A DNA stretch of 64,000 nt from JAHEYG01 sp040403535. GTDB lineage: Bacteria > Bacteroidota > Bacteroidia > B-17B0 > Aurantibacillaceae. The notes beneath the pieces are model-generated. The model was not told the origin of the DNA. It saw only the letters and a program-made list of their open reading frames with translations, and ran no database searches. Positions 46,201-52,694 of the stretch are shown here, piece after piece. A program made the translations under genes and the position numbers. The stretch lies in NCBI GenBank assembly GCA_040403535.1, contig JBBAKL010000010.1:8823-72822 (forward strand), given 5' to 3'. Positions within the stretch are counted from its first letter, which is position 1, and each line of letters begins with the position of its first letter.

Positions 46201-46756
46201 TGTGATTTTAGGTACAGCCATTTTTAAAATGGATATGAGTATTGTTATGACCGGTGTAGGTGTTATTGCATTAGGCGGTATAGCGGTTCGTAATGGTATT
46301 TTGTTAGTTGAGTTTGCAGAGATGGCCCGACACGAAGGAATGAGTTTGTGGGACGCAACCTTAGAAGCAGGTCGTACGCGTATGACCCCGGTATTATTAA
46401 CGGCTACTGCGGCAATATTAGGATTAATTCCATTGGCGGTTGGTTTAAATATCGATTTTGAAGGATTGTTCACATCGTTGAGTCCTAATATTTATTTCGG
46501 AGGAGATAATGTTACTTTCTGGGGGCCGTTATCGTGGACCATGATTTTTGGTCTCGCCTTCGCTACAATAATTACCTTAATAGTTGTACCTGCAATGTAT
46601 TTAATGTCAGAGCGATTAAAACGTAAGGCAATTATTATATTAAATCACTTCGAATTACCTGCAGTTTTAATGTATGTGCCGTTCTTTATTATGATTTGTC
46701 GCTTTATTTTAAAAGTTAAACGCGTTAAGTTAGAGTATGGCAACCTCGATTATTAA
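43292..46756 (+). CDS. RND efflux pump permease, AcrB family
   Basis: This 1154-residue protein has twelve TM helices and two large periplasmic loops. It begins WAIDNKITVYILTIIISLVGVMAYIGLPKESFPDI. The proton-relay helix GIVVDDAIVVIENTHR (about 399-414) retains both Asp. The second half has GVGVIALGGIAVRNGILLVEFA and the TM12 region. It exchanges protons for an exported compound; substrates are unknown. An extra hydrophobic segment around 520-555 (YAVVAIISHINGHPAIGNLV) lengthens it relative to the usual 1050 residues. Last gene of the TetR operon. Confidence 0.93.
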   Translation: MKEKFKEFKPSSWAIDNKITVYILTIIISLVGVMAYIGLPKESFPDITVPTIFINTVNAGNSPTNIENTITKPIEKKLKSVSGIKKVTSTSLQDVSVVVVEFNTNVHPDKAKQKVKDAVDEARTDLPQTLTREPMIKEIAFSEIPIMYINIAGAYDLKKLKQYAEDLQDRIEGLREINEAKMVGDLEREIQVNLDMYKMQASQLTLGDIQRALGSENLSITLGSVPMDGMKRTLSIKNEFKTVEELKDIVITSQSGAKAYLKDFAEVVDSFKEKESFSSSRGKNVITLNVIKRPGENLIEASEKIREIIKDMKENEFPQGLDISITGDQSDKTEVTLHDLINTIIIGFILVTFILMFFMGVTNALFVALSVPLSMFIAFMIMPGIGFTMNMIVLFAFLLALGIVVDDAIVVIENTHRLFDNGKRDIKTAAKMAAGEVFLPVLSGTLTTLAPFIPLAFWTGIIGKFMFFLPITLIISLLASLFVAYIINPVFAVDFMKPHHEEEKEFGKISKKGWRLLILYAVVAIISHINGHPAIGNLVIFLGMFMVTHRLILYKVINAWQNRMWPAFQNFYVKILHWNLVKPYRPVIIVIATFVFSIMLFSVRQPKVVFFPQGDPNNVFVYVKLPVGTDPIYTNEVMRKVEAKVDSVLGKDNPVVESIISNVTIGVTDPQDQDQNAYPNRGKIAINFVRFGLRNGESTSKYLAALQNLKWNIPGADISANQEQAGPPTSKPINIEIRGDKLEDLIANANALKRYLDEKKIPGVVELKKDIEDNKPEIVFDIDRERANREGIMTGQIAMEIRGAVFGAEATKFRDADDEYPVQLRYKYDQRIDIETIKNLKITFRDMNMGGMLRSIPLSSVCDIRYAQTYGGIKRKNFKRVITLGSDVKQGFNANEVVAKVQRTAAMFDPKGEVEIAFTGEQEEQKETGSFLLGALGISFGLMLLILVMQFNAFGKPIIIMTEIFFSIIGVILGTAIFKMDMSIVMTGVGVIALGGIAVRNGILLVEFAEMARHEGMSLWDATLEAGRTRMTPVLLTATAAILGLIPLAVGLNIDFEGLFTSLSPNIYFGGDNVTFWGPLSWTMIFGLAFATIITLIVVPAMYLMSERLKRKAIIILNHFELPAVLMYVPFFIMICRFILKVKRVKLEYGNLDY

Positions 46757-46797
46757 TAAGTGAGGTAAATACTGAAAAAACTTCTTTCTAAATTTTG

Positions 46798-46805
46798 TAA
46801 GTTTG
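46798..46805 (+). promoter_or_regulatory. -7 box of the L,D-transpeptidase gene
   Basis: TAAGTTTG, perfect match, 14 bp before ATG 46820. No clear -33 element. Confidence 0.45.
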
Positions 46806-46819
46806 ATTAAGAATTTCTT

Positions 46820-48502
46820 ATGAGGTTACTTAATCGAACTTTTTTATTTCTACTCTTTCTGGTTTTTGTATTTGCATGCCGCGAAGAGAAGGTTGTGGAA
46901 AAGAAAGTAGTGAAAATAAAAGTGATTCAGGATGTGGATGTATCGGTTAAAAAAGAGATATTTTCCATATTAACGCAACGTGTCAATTATTCAACGCTCG
47001 CATTGTTAGGGGATACTATACGTACGATGGAGTACATCATGTCTCAGTTTGAAAAAAAAGCCCCGTATTTTACTCAAAAAGCTAATTGGCAATCGCTGGC
47101 TGATACTCTTCTTTCCATAGTTAAAGATGCACGATTTTACGGGTTAATAGCCGAAGATTATCATTATAATGAAATAAAGCAATTATCGGAATCATGGTAT
47201 AATAAAACCGATAGCATGTATGATGCGTTTGCGATAGCAAGAGCTGAAATATTATTAATGGATGCGTGTTATAAATTTGGCGCGCATCTTAATAAAGGAA
47301 GATTTTATCCGGATAGTTTGTTGCTGGAATGGAATCCGAAAAAACTTGACAGTAATTGGGTAAGTATTATCAATAATGGTTTACAGTCAGGAAACATAAG
47401 AGCTGCATTCGACTCATTGGAACCAAAACATGAAGGCTATCACTTTTTAAAAGTTGAATTGAAAAAGTACATTCTGCAAAATGATAGTTTAGAATGGGAT
47501 TCAATCTCGTTTGTTAACGTTTCCGATACCAGTTTGTTTTTTCAGCAGCTTAAACATCGGTTTGAAATTACAGGAGAGTATGATAGTACAGTAAAAGGAA
47601 ATGACAGCGTAAAACTAGCCAGAGCTATTAAAAAATTTCAGCCAAAATTTAATTTGGAACCCGATGGTAAATTAGGCAAGTACACCAAGCAGGCATTAGG
47701 ATATAATAAGGAAAAAGTAATCAGACAGATGGAAATGGCGTTGGAACGCTGGAGATGGGAACCCAGGGAGTTTCCTAAAAAATATTTTTGGGTGAATATT
47801 CCAAGCGCTGATCTCCATATATGGGAATATGATAAAAAAGAAAAGAGAGACACATTGGTTCTGGTATCGAATGTTGTAGTTGGAAAACATGAAACACCTA
47901 CACCTCAGTTAAAAAGTAAAATCAACTATATGTTGATTTATCCGTATTGGAACGTTCCCTATAGTATTGCCTGGAAAGAAATTTTGCCAATGGTACAAAA
48001 GGATACCAGTTATTTACGTAAAAAAGGATTTGAGTGCGTGGATTATAAAGGTCGTGTTTTAGATATTTCCAAAATGAAATGGAAAAAATACAATAAAGAC
48101 TATCTGCCTTTTAAATTCCGACAACGAATTGGCGGAGATAATAGTTTAGGTATTTGTAAGTTTAATTTTCATAATAAATATGGAATTTATATGCATGATA
48201 CCAATAGTAAAAAATACTTTAAAACATTTTACCGTTATCAAAGCCATGGATGTATAAGGCTTGAAAAATTTGTAGAAACAGCCAAGTTTTTAATCCGCGA
48301 CGATACTTTAAAATTACCGTACGATACCTTGATGCGTTTTTTTGATACACCGACACAACGACAAATAAGCATTCGTAAACCGGTTCCTATTTTTGTTAAA
48401 TATTATACCGCATTGGCCAATGATTCAACGGGGTTAAGTATGTACATCGATATTTACCGCCGTGATGAGAAATTTTTGAATCTACTTTATAAAGGAAAGT
48501 AA
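46820..48502 (+). CDS. L,D-transpeptidase, YcbB-like lipoprotein
   Basis: This 560-residue protein has an SPII signal (FLLFLVFVFAC, Cys20). A helical N-terminal region includes the YcbB-type LADTLLSIVKDARFYGLIAEDYHY. A peptidoglycan-binding segment (KKFQPKFNLEPDGKLGKYTKQALG) lies near 272-295. The catalytic YkuD domain has YMHDTNSKKYFKTFYRYQ and SHGCIRLEKF with Cys478. It makes 3-3 cross-links or attaches proteins to peptidoglycan in the periplasm. It stands alone. Confidence 0.92.
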   Translation: MRLLNRTFLFLLFLVFVFACREEKVVEKKVVKIKVIQDVDVSVKKEIFSILTQRVNYSTLALLGDTIRTMEYIMSQFEKKAPYFTQKANWQSLADTLLSIVKDARFYGLIAEDYHYNEIKQLSESWYNKTDSMYDAFAIARAEILLMDACYKFGAHLNKGRFYPDSLLLEWNPKKLDSNWVSIINNGLQSGNIRAAFDSLEPKHEGYHFLKVELKKYILQNDSLEWDSISFVNVSDTSLFFQQLKHRFEITGEYDSTVKGNDSVKLARAIKKFQPKFNLEPDGKLGKYTKQALGYNKEKVIRQMEMALERWRWEPREFPKKYFWVNIPSADLHIWEYDKKEKRDTLVLVSNVVVGKHETPTPQLKSKINYMLIYPYWNVPYSIAWKEILPMVQKDTSYLRKKGFECVDYKGRVLDISKMKWKKYNKDYLPFKFRQRIGGDNSLGICKFNFHNKYGIYMHDTNSKKYFKTFYRYQSHGCIRLEKFVETAKFLIRDDTLKLPYDTLMRFFDTPTQRQISIRKPVPIFVKYYTALANDSTGLSMYIDIYRRDEKFLNLLYKGK

Positions 48503-48506
48503 ACAG

Positions 48507-49589
48507 CTAGAAACATTCGCCTGCTGTAAAATAGAAACCGTAATTTTTCTTGTCGGCATATCCAAAATCCAATCGCAGATTTAAACGCTCTTTTTTAAGC
48601 ATAGCAAAACGAATACCGCCACCAAAGCTATATTTGATTGAGGGTAATTCTATTTTAGTTAAATCAGAATAGACATTACCCATGCCGCCAAATCCAACCA
48701 CACTTAATCTACCATAAATAGGAGCGCGATATTCGGCAATTAAACTAAACATCGCATTATCTCTAAATCGTCCCTGATAATAACCACGCATATTAGTGGC
48801 TCCGCCAAAGTTGGCCAATTCTCGCAAAGGAGTTTGACCATGCGTGTAAAAATTATAGGCTTGAAAAGCAATGATGTGTTCAGCAACGAGGTTGTAATAC
48901 CATCTTACATCTGTTATCCATTTACCTAATTCAAAGTCAGTGCCAATAAGTTTGTCGTATCTTTCATACGTGCTTTGAAGAAAAACGCCTTTGGTGGGCC
49001 ACGCAGCGGAATTACGTGAGTCGTAGCTAATGCTTAAACCAAGTCCTGATACCTGATAGGGTTCTTTTCCGTAAAAATGAGAAGTATCAAATATTCCTTC
49101 TTTGATGTATTTGGTATTATATACTGTTTGATATTCATATAAAACTCCGAGGAATGTTCTTTTAAATATTTTCTTTTTTAAATGTGGAAAAAAATGAACC
49201 TGCTTAAAAGCATATTTTTCCTCGTAGGAATTAAGGGTGTTAGGTCCGATGCCCCAGAACTTATCCGGGAAATAACTGTGACTGCTTTGGAAATATAAAA
49301 TGTATTTCTCTTTAGGGAAGAAAATGGAAGCATCAATATATTGCACATTTTGCTTACGTGTAGTAAAAATGCCCATTGCCTGAATTATTGAAGCCCGCGT
49401 TTCGGGGTCGTATTTAAAAGAAGTGTTAAATGAAACGGAACCGGATAGACCAAGGCCAAACCCCATCTCAGGTGTACTGAAAACTATAGGTACAGCAATA
49501 TAACTTAGGTTTCTGCTTGTATCCTGTTTAAGCTGGGCATAAGAAAACTGAAGTATTCCAAAAAAAAGTATGAATATTCTAAATCGCAA
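48507..49589 (-). CDS. BamA/TamA-family outer-membrane protein (surface antigen barrel)
   Basis: The protein is 360 residues from a TTG start with a signal (IFILFFGILQFSYAQ). There are no POTRA domains; the whole mature part is the 16-strand-type barrel. LRELANFGGATNMRGYYQGRFRDN near 262-285 contains the RGY/F element of loop 6, and the C-terminus ends aromatic (GFYFTAGECF). It may be a barrel-only relative acting as an enzyme-bearing or channel protein. The -7 box sits 17 bp upstream, supporting the TTG start. Confidence 0.85.
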   Translation of the reverse strand: MRFRIFILFFGILQFSYAQLKQDTSRNLSYIAVPIVFSTPEMGFGLGLSGSVSFNTSFKYDPETRASIIQAMGIFTTRKQNVQYIDASIFFPKEKYILYFQSSHSYFPDKFWGIGPNTLNSYEEKYAFKQVHFFPHLKKKIFKRTFLGVLYEYQTVYNTKYIKEGIFDTSHFYGKEPYQVSGLGLSISYDSRNSAAWPTKGVFLQSTYERYDKLIGTDFELGKWITDVRWYYNLVAEHIIAFQAYNFYTHGQTPLRELANFGGATNMRGYYQGRFRDNAMFSLIAEYRAPIYGRLSVVGFGGMGNVYSDLTKIELPSIKYSFGGGIRFAMLKKERLNLRLDFGYADKKNYGFYFTAGECF

Positions 49590-49605
49590 AACGGTGCTAA
49601 AAACT

Positions 49606-49613
49606 CAAATTTA
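49606..49613 (-). promoter_or_regulatory. -7 box of the BamA-like gene
   Basis: Minus-strand TAAATTTG, perfect match, 17 bp before the TTG start. On the plus strand TATCTTTA (49616-49623) is a near match for the divergent broken gene. Confidence 0.5.
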
Positions 49614-49649
49614 ATTATCTTTATTTAATTATTGCTCTAAAATGAACTG

Positions 49650-50042
49650 ATGATTGAAGTAAAAGTGGTACAATTAAATAAAACTACTCATACATTGGTA
49701 TAGGAAGGTATTATTAAAATTGATGGATCTGAAGGGGAGCATATTGAACTGGAGGACGCCATAAAAATGAGGGAGGCTAATTTGAAGCTAAGTGAAGGAA
49801 AGCCATTTTGTTTGATCATGAATGTACTAGCTGATTATTATACTTATAGCACCGACGCGAAAGAGTTATTTGCGAGTAACGAATATTGTGTACTCATAAA
49901 AGCTACTGCTTTTGTAGTGGAACAACTGTCTTTTAGACTAATGGCCGCTTTCTATATAAAATTTCACAAGCCGGTTAGTCCAACTCAGATATTTGGCAGC
50001 GAAGACGAAGCTTTGACTTGGTTAAGAAAGTTCAAGATTTAA
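49650..50042 (+). pseudogene. Small STAS-like (DUF7793-type) protein gene with in-frame amber codon
   Basis: From ATG 49650 the frame reads MIEVKVVQLNKTTHTLV, then TAG (49701-49703), then EGIIKIDGSEGEHIELED and on without interruption to 50042, totalling 130 codons. The full product resembles small Bacteroidota proteins of a STAS/SpoIIAA-like fold (central FCLIMNVLADYYTYSTDAKE, C-terminal IFGSEDEALTWLRKF). A Trp codon (TGG) may have mutated to TAG. An in-frame ATG at 49767 could allow a 91-residue remnant. TAG is a normal stop in the window, so recoding is unlikely. Confidence 0.7.
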
Positions 50043-50069
50043 AAAGCCCCTTATCGAGGGGCTTTTTTT
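50041..50069. terminator. Bidirectional terminator before glyA
   Basis: AAAAAGCCCCT (50041-50051) and AGGGGCTTTTT (50057-50067) form a perfect 11-bp stem with a 5-nt loop and a further T run; usable from both strands. Confidence 0.92.
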
Positions 50070-50070
50070 A

Positions 50071-51345
50071 TTAGTCTTTAAATAAAGGGTATTTTCCCAT
50101 CATGGTATTTACCTTTTTTCTGATTTTACCAAGTTCCTTTTCATTGTTCTTGTTCATTAAAGCGGTATCTAGAAGCTCAACTATTTTGATGCAATCTTTT
50201 TCTTTTAATCCGCGACTGGTAATTGCCGGGGTTCCGATGCGTATTCCAGAAGTTACAAACGGTGATTTATCATCAAATGGAACCATGTTTTTATTTACTG
50301 TAATATCAGCTTCGCCTAATGCTTTCTCAGCTTCTTTACCGGTAATGTTTTTGTTACGTAAATCGATCAGCATGCAATGATTATCGGTTCCGCCTGAAAT
50401 AATTTTATATCCTTTTTCTTTCAAAGCTTTTGCCATTGTTTGCGCATTCTTTACAACCTGAACGCAATACGCCATGTATTCGTCTGATAAAGCTTCTCCG
50501 TATGCTACCGCTTTTGCTGCAATTACATGTTCTAATGGTCCTCCCTGCGTGCCTGGAAAAACAGCCGCGTCTAATATAGCACTCATCATTTTTGTTTCGC
50601 CTTTCGGTGTTTTTTCACCCCATGGATTTTCAAAATCTTTGCCTATCATTATCATTCCGCCTCTTGGTCCACGCAGTGTTTTATGGGTAGTGGTGGTAAC
50701 AATGTGGCAATGTGGTAGTGGGTCGTTAAGAATACCTTTAGCAATTAATCCCGAAGGGTGAGAAATATCGGCTAATAAAAGTGCGCCAACTGAATCGGCA
50801 ATTTTGCGTAAACGGGCATAGTCCCAGTCGCGTGAATAAGCAGAAGCTCCGCAGATAATTAATTTTGGTTTTTCTTTTTTAGCAGTAGCTTCAACTATAT
50901 CGTAATTAATTTGTCCGGTTTTTTCTTCAACTCCATAAAAAGTGGCACGGTATAATTTACCCGAAAAATTAACCGGTGACCCGTGGGTAAGGTGACCACC
51001 GTGAGAAAGGTCGAAACCTAAAATGGTATCTCCCGGTTTAAGACACGCCAGCATCACAGCAGCGTTGGCTGTAGCACCGGAATGTGGTTGTACGTTTGCC
51101 CATACAGCACCAAATAATTGTTTAGCGCGGTCGATAGCAATTTGCTCCACTTTATCAACCACTTCGCATCCGCCATAATAGCGCTTGTTAGGTAAACCTT
51201 CGGCGTATTTATTAGTTAGAACACTGCCCATGGCTTTCATTACCTGATTGCTTACATAATTTTCACTGGCAATTAATTCAATTCCTCGGGTTTGGCGATC
51301 TTGTTCTTCCTTAATTAGTTTAAAAATAACGTTGTCTTTTTGCAT
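50071..51345 (-). CDS. glyA: Serine hydroxymethyltransferase
   Basis: This 424-residue PLP enzyme has the lysine motif TTTTHKTLRGPRGGMIMIG near 222-240, ELIASENYVS near 22-31 and NKYAEGLPNKRYYGGCEVVD near 44-63. It converts serine and tetrahydrofolate to glycine and methylene-tetrahydrofolate. It starts only 4 bp after the XrtF-associated gene on the same strand, so it is the last gene of the exosortase operon although metabolically unrelated. Confidence 0.95.
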   Translation of the reverse strand: MQKDNVIFKLIKEEQDRQTRGIELIASENYVSNQVMKAMGSVLTNKYAEGLPNKRYYGGCEVVDKVEQIAIDRAKQLFGAVWANVQPHSGATANAAVMLACLKPGDTILGFDLSHGGHLTHGSPVNFSGKLYRATFYGVEEKTGQINYDIVEATAKKEKPKLIICGASAYSRDWDYARLRKIADSVGALLLADISHPSGLIAKGILNDPLPHCHIVTTTTHKTLRGPRGGMIMIGKDFENPWGEKTPKGETKMMSAILDAAVFPGTQGGPLEHVIAAKAVAYGEALSDEYMAYCVQVVKNAQTMAKALKEKGYKIISGGTDNHCMLIDLRNKNITGKEAEKALGEADITVNKNMVPFDDKSPFVTSGIRIGTPAITSRGLKEKDCIKIVELLDTALMNKNNEKELGKIRKKVNTMMGKYPLFKD

Positions 51346-51349
51346 AATC

Positions 51350-51823
51350 TTAATTTGTTTTTTCGTTAAGTTTTGATGTAGCGATAAAGAATAAAGCGGG
51401 CAGTGGTGATTGAGCTATTCCGAGTAGCCATCGGCTAACCGTATATTCATCTGTGTTAAACTTGAAAACAACCACTACCGACCACAGCATCAAAATCGCG
51501 CTCAAAGTTAGCAAACCTATGTAAGAATAAGTTAACCATTTTACTAACTTTTTATCAGAAGTATAATATTTAACGCAAAAAAAGGATAGAATATAGAAAA
51601 GAATCACAAACAGGAAAGTGAAAATGTATTTGAAATAGTACAGAGTTTTATAGGGAAAGTCGAGGAAGAATTGGAATGACGGGTTTACCGCTAAAGTGGA
51701 TTCGCCGTGATATTTATGATAAAGAGTATTGTTGTAATGTATAAAGAAATGTTCGCGATAGAATCCCAATAAACCAAAGAGGAGACCAAAAACTATAAAC
51801 ATGAAATACTTAGTCAGTTTCAT
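51350..51823 (-). CDS. Exosortase F system-associated membrane protein
   Basis: This 157-residue protein has four hydrophobic helices (about 5-20, 60-82, 95-118 and 128-148). GFYREHFFIHYNNTLYHKYHG near 20-40 and GIAQSPLPALFF near 135-146 fit the small partner that is encoded directly after XrtF in Bacteroidota. Its role is unknown; it may assist the exosortase in the membrane. Start overlaps the xrtF 3' end by 14 bp. Confidence 0.82.
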   Translation of the reverse strand: MKLTKYFMFIVFGLLFGLLGFYREHFFIHYNNTLYHKYHGESTLAVNPSFQFFLDFPYKTLYYFKYIFTFLFVILFYILSFFCVKYYTSDKKLVKWLTYSYIGLLTLSAILMLWSVVVVFKFNTDEYTVSRWLLGIAQSPLPALFFIATSKLNEKTN

Positions 51824-52349
51824 GGTTATTAAGCGTTGAAAATTTATTGGTCCAGATTATCCAAAGAGCAAAAATATAGCCGTAAATAATGAAAGTAAAT
51901 GTGTAGGTGTGGTTAAATTCGAGAAAGTTGGGTTTGTAGAATGCGATTAAGGCTAAAGCCGCAACTCTGAGGATGTTTAAAATATGAATGGTTAGGATTC
52001 CCAGAGGCACGTACCATAATTTACTTTTTTGATGACCGGGATATGCGATAATAAAAACCGCAAACAGAAAAAAGAGTGTTACAGCGTTGCATGCTGCACC
52101 CACCCACACACCGTTAGAGCCGTCGATACCGATTACCTGAAATTCGTTATTACCTAACACTTTAAAAGTTTTATAGCCAAACCAATCAAGCAAAGGTTCT
52201 GCAGAGTTGATGATAATTCTGATGAAAATCTGATCGAGGAAAGTGTATTTTTTAATTACAAACTCATAAACCAGATAAAGCAGCAGATAAACAGCCGAGG
52301 AAACGAGAAGAAACTTCAAAAATCGGTTTTGTTTTAGGGCAGAAAGCAT
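51810..52349 (-). CDS. xrtF: Exosortase family protein XrtF
   Basis: This 179-residue polytopic membrane protein has the exosortase/archaeosortase catalytic residues: Cys87 in GAACNAVTLF, Arg128 in HILNILRVAAL and His147 in EFNHTYTF. It is shorter than the 300-residue proteobacterial EpsH type, as expected for XrtF. It is predicted to cut sorting-signal tails of exported proteins at the outer face of the inner membrane and pass them to an unknown acceptor. A likely substrate lies immediately upstream. Confidence 0.87.
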   Translation of the reverse strand: MLSALKQNRFLKFLLVSSAVYLLLYLVYEFVIKKYTFLDQIFIRIIINSAEPLLDWFGYKTFKVLGNNEFQVIGIDGSNGVWVGAACNAVTLFFLFAVFIIAYPGHQKSKLWYVPLGILTIHILNILRVAALALIAFYKPNFLEFNHTYTFTFIIYGYIFALWIIWTNKFSTLNNHETD

Positions 52350-52373
52350 GATGTAAAAAATTGCCCGCTGATA

Positions 52374-52595
52374 TTAGGCTATTTCCGAGCCTTTTTTCTT
52401 TTTATTGTATAGTTTTTTAGCACCAAAAGCTGCACCGGCAACAATTAACGCGCTAATCCCACCATCAATAGGAATACAAGGAGGCGGCCAGCAAGGTGGA
52501 TTAACAGCAGGTGGGGGTGGGGGTGCTGCCGAAAACAATGATTGACTGCAAGTTACGATAAACAGAACGATGAAGATATAAACAAAACGATTCAT
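52374..52595 (-). CDS. PID-CTERM sorting-signal protein, tiny likely XrtF substrate
   Basis: The protein is 73 residues from the ATG at 52595; a longer upstream frame would disrupt the signal and cross the promoter. A signal peptide (1-23, FVYIFIVLFIVTCSQSLFSA) is followed by a proline-rich mature stretch of under 20 residues with PPCWPPPC. The sorting tail has PIDGG at 42-46, one TM (47-59) and a basic end (KKLYNKKKK). PID-CTERM tails are the Bacteroidota counterpart of PEP-CTERM. The gene is 24 bp upstream of xrtF on the same strand, so enzyme and substrate are probably co-expressed. Confidence 0.83.
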   Translation of the reverse strand: MNRFVYIFIVLFIVTCSQSLFSAAPPPPPAVNPPCWPPPCIPIDGGISALIVAGAAFGAKKLYNKKKKGSEIA

Positions 52596-52616
52596 TTCTA
52601 AATTTAAGACTAGTTT

Positions 52617-52648
52617 CAAAGATACAGTTAAAATAGAGCAAAAGCAAA
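52617..52648 (-). promoter_or_regulatory. Consensus promoter of the exosortase operon
   Basis: Minus strand TTTG (52648-52645), 20 nt, TATCTTTG (52624-52617): full consensus. Leader about 17 nt. Confidence 0.65.
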
Positions 52649-52671
52649 AGATTTTATCGCTAAAAATCAAC

Positions 52672-52679
52672 TATATTTG
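52672..52679 (+). promoter_or_regulatory. -7 box of the Wzc-like gene
   Basis: TATATTTG, perfect match, 15 bp before the GTG start at 52695. The exosortase promoter lies 24 bp away on the other strand. Confidence 0.5.
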
Positions 52680-52694
52680 TAGGTAAATTCCTTT

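Noticed and set aside
44245..46473. Long minus-strand open frames inside the RND gene (44245-44712, 45994-46473)
   Set aside because: Composition (Asn/Ile/Lys/Pro rich, no motif) is that of a shadow of the AcrB frame on the opposite strand.
27442..49703. Two in-frame TAG codons as a sign of amber recoding
   Set aside because: TAG is the stop of several intact genes (for example 8382-8384, 16278-16280, 33584-33586, 36091-36093), and the first case carries two further lesions; ordinary decay is sufficient.
52596..52670. Longer start for the PID-CTERM protein
   Set aside because: The extra 25 residues would cross the consensus promoter and spoil the signal peptide; the ATG at 52595 is better.
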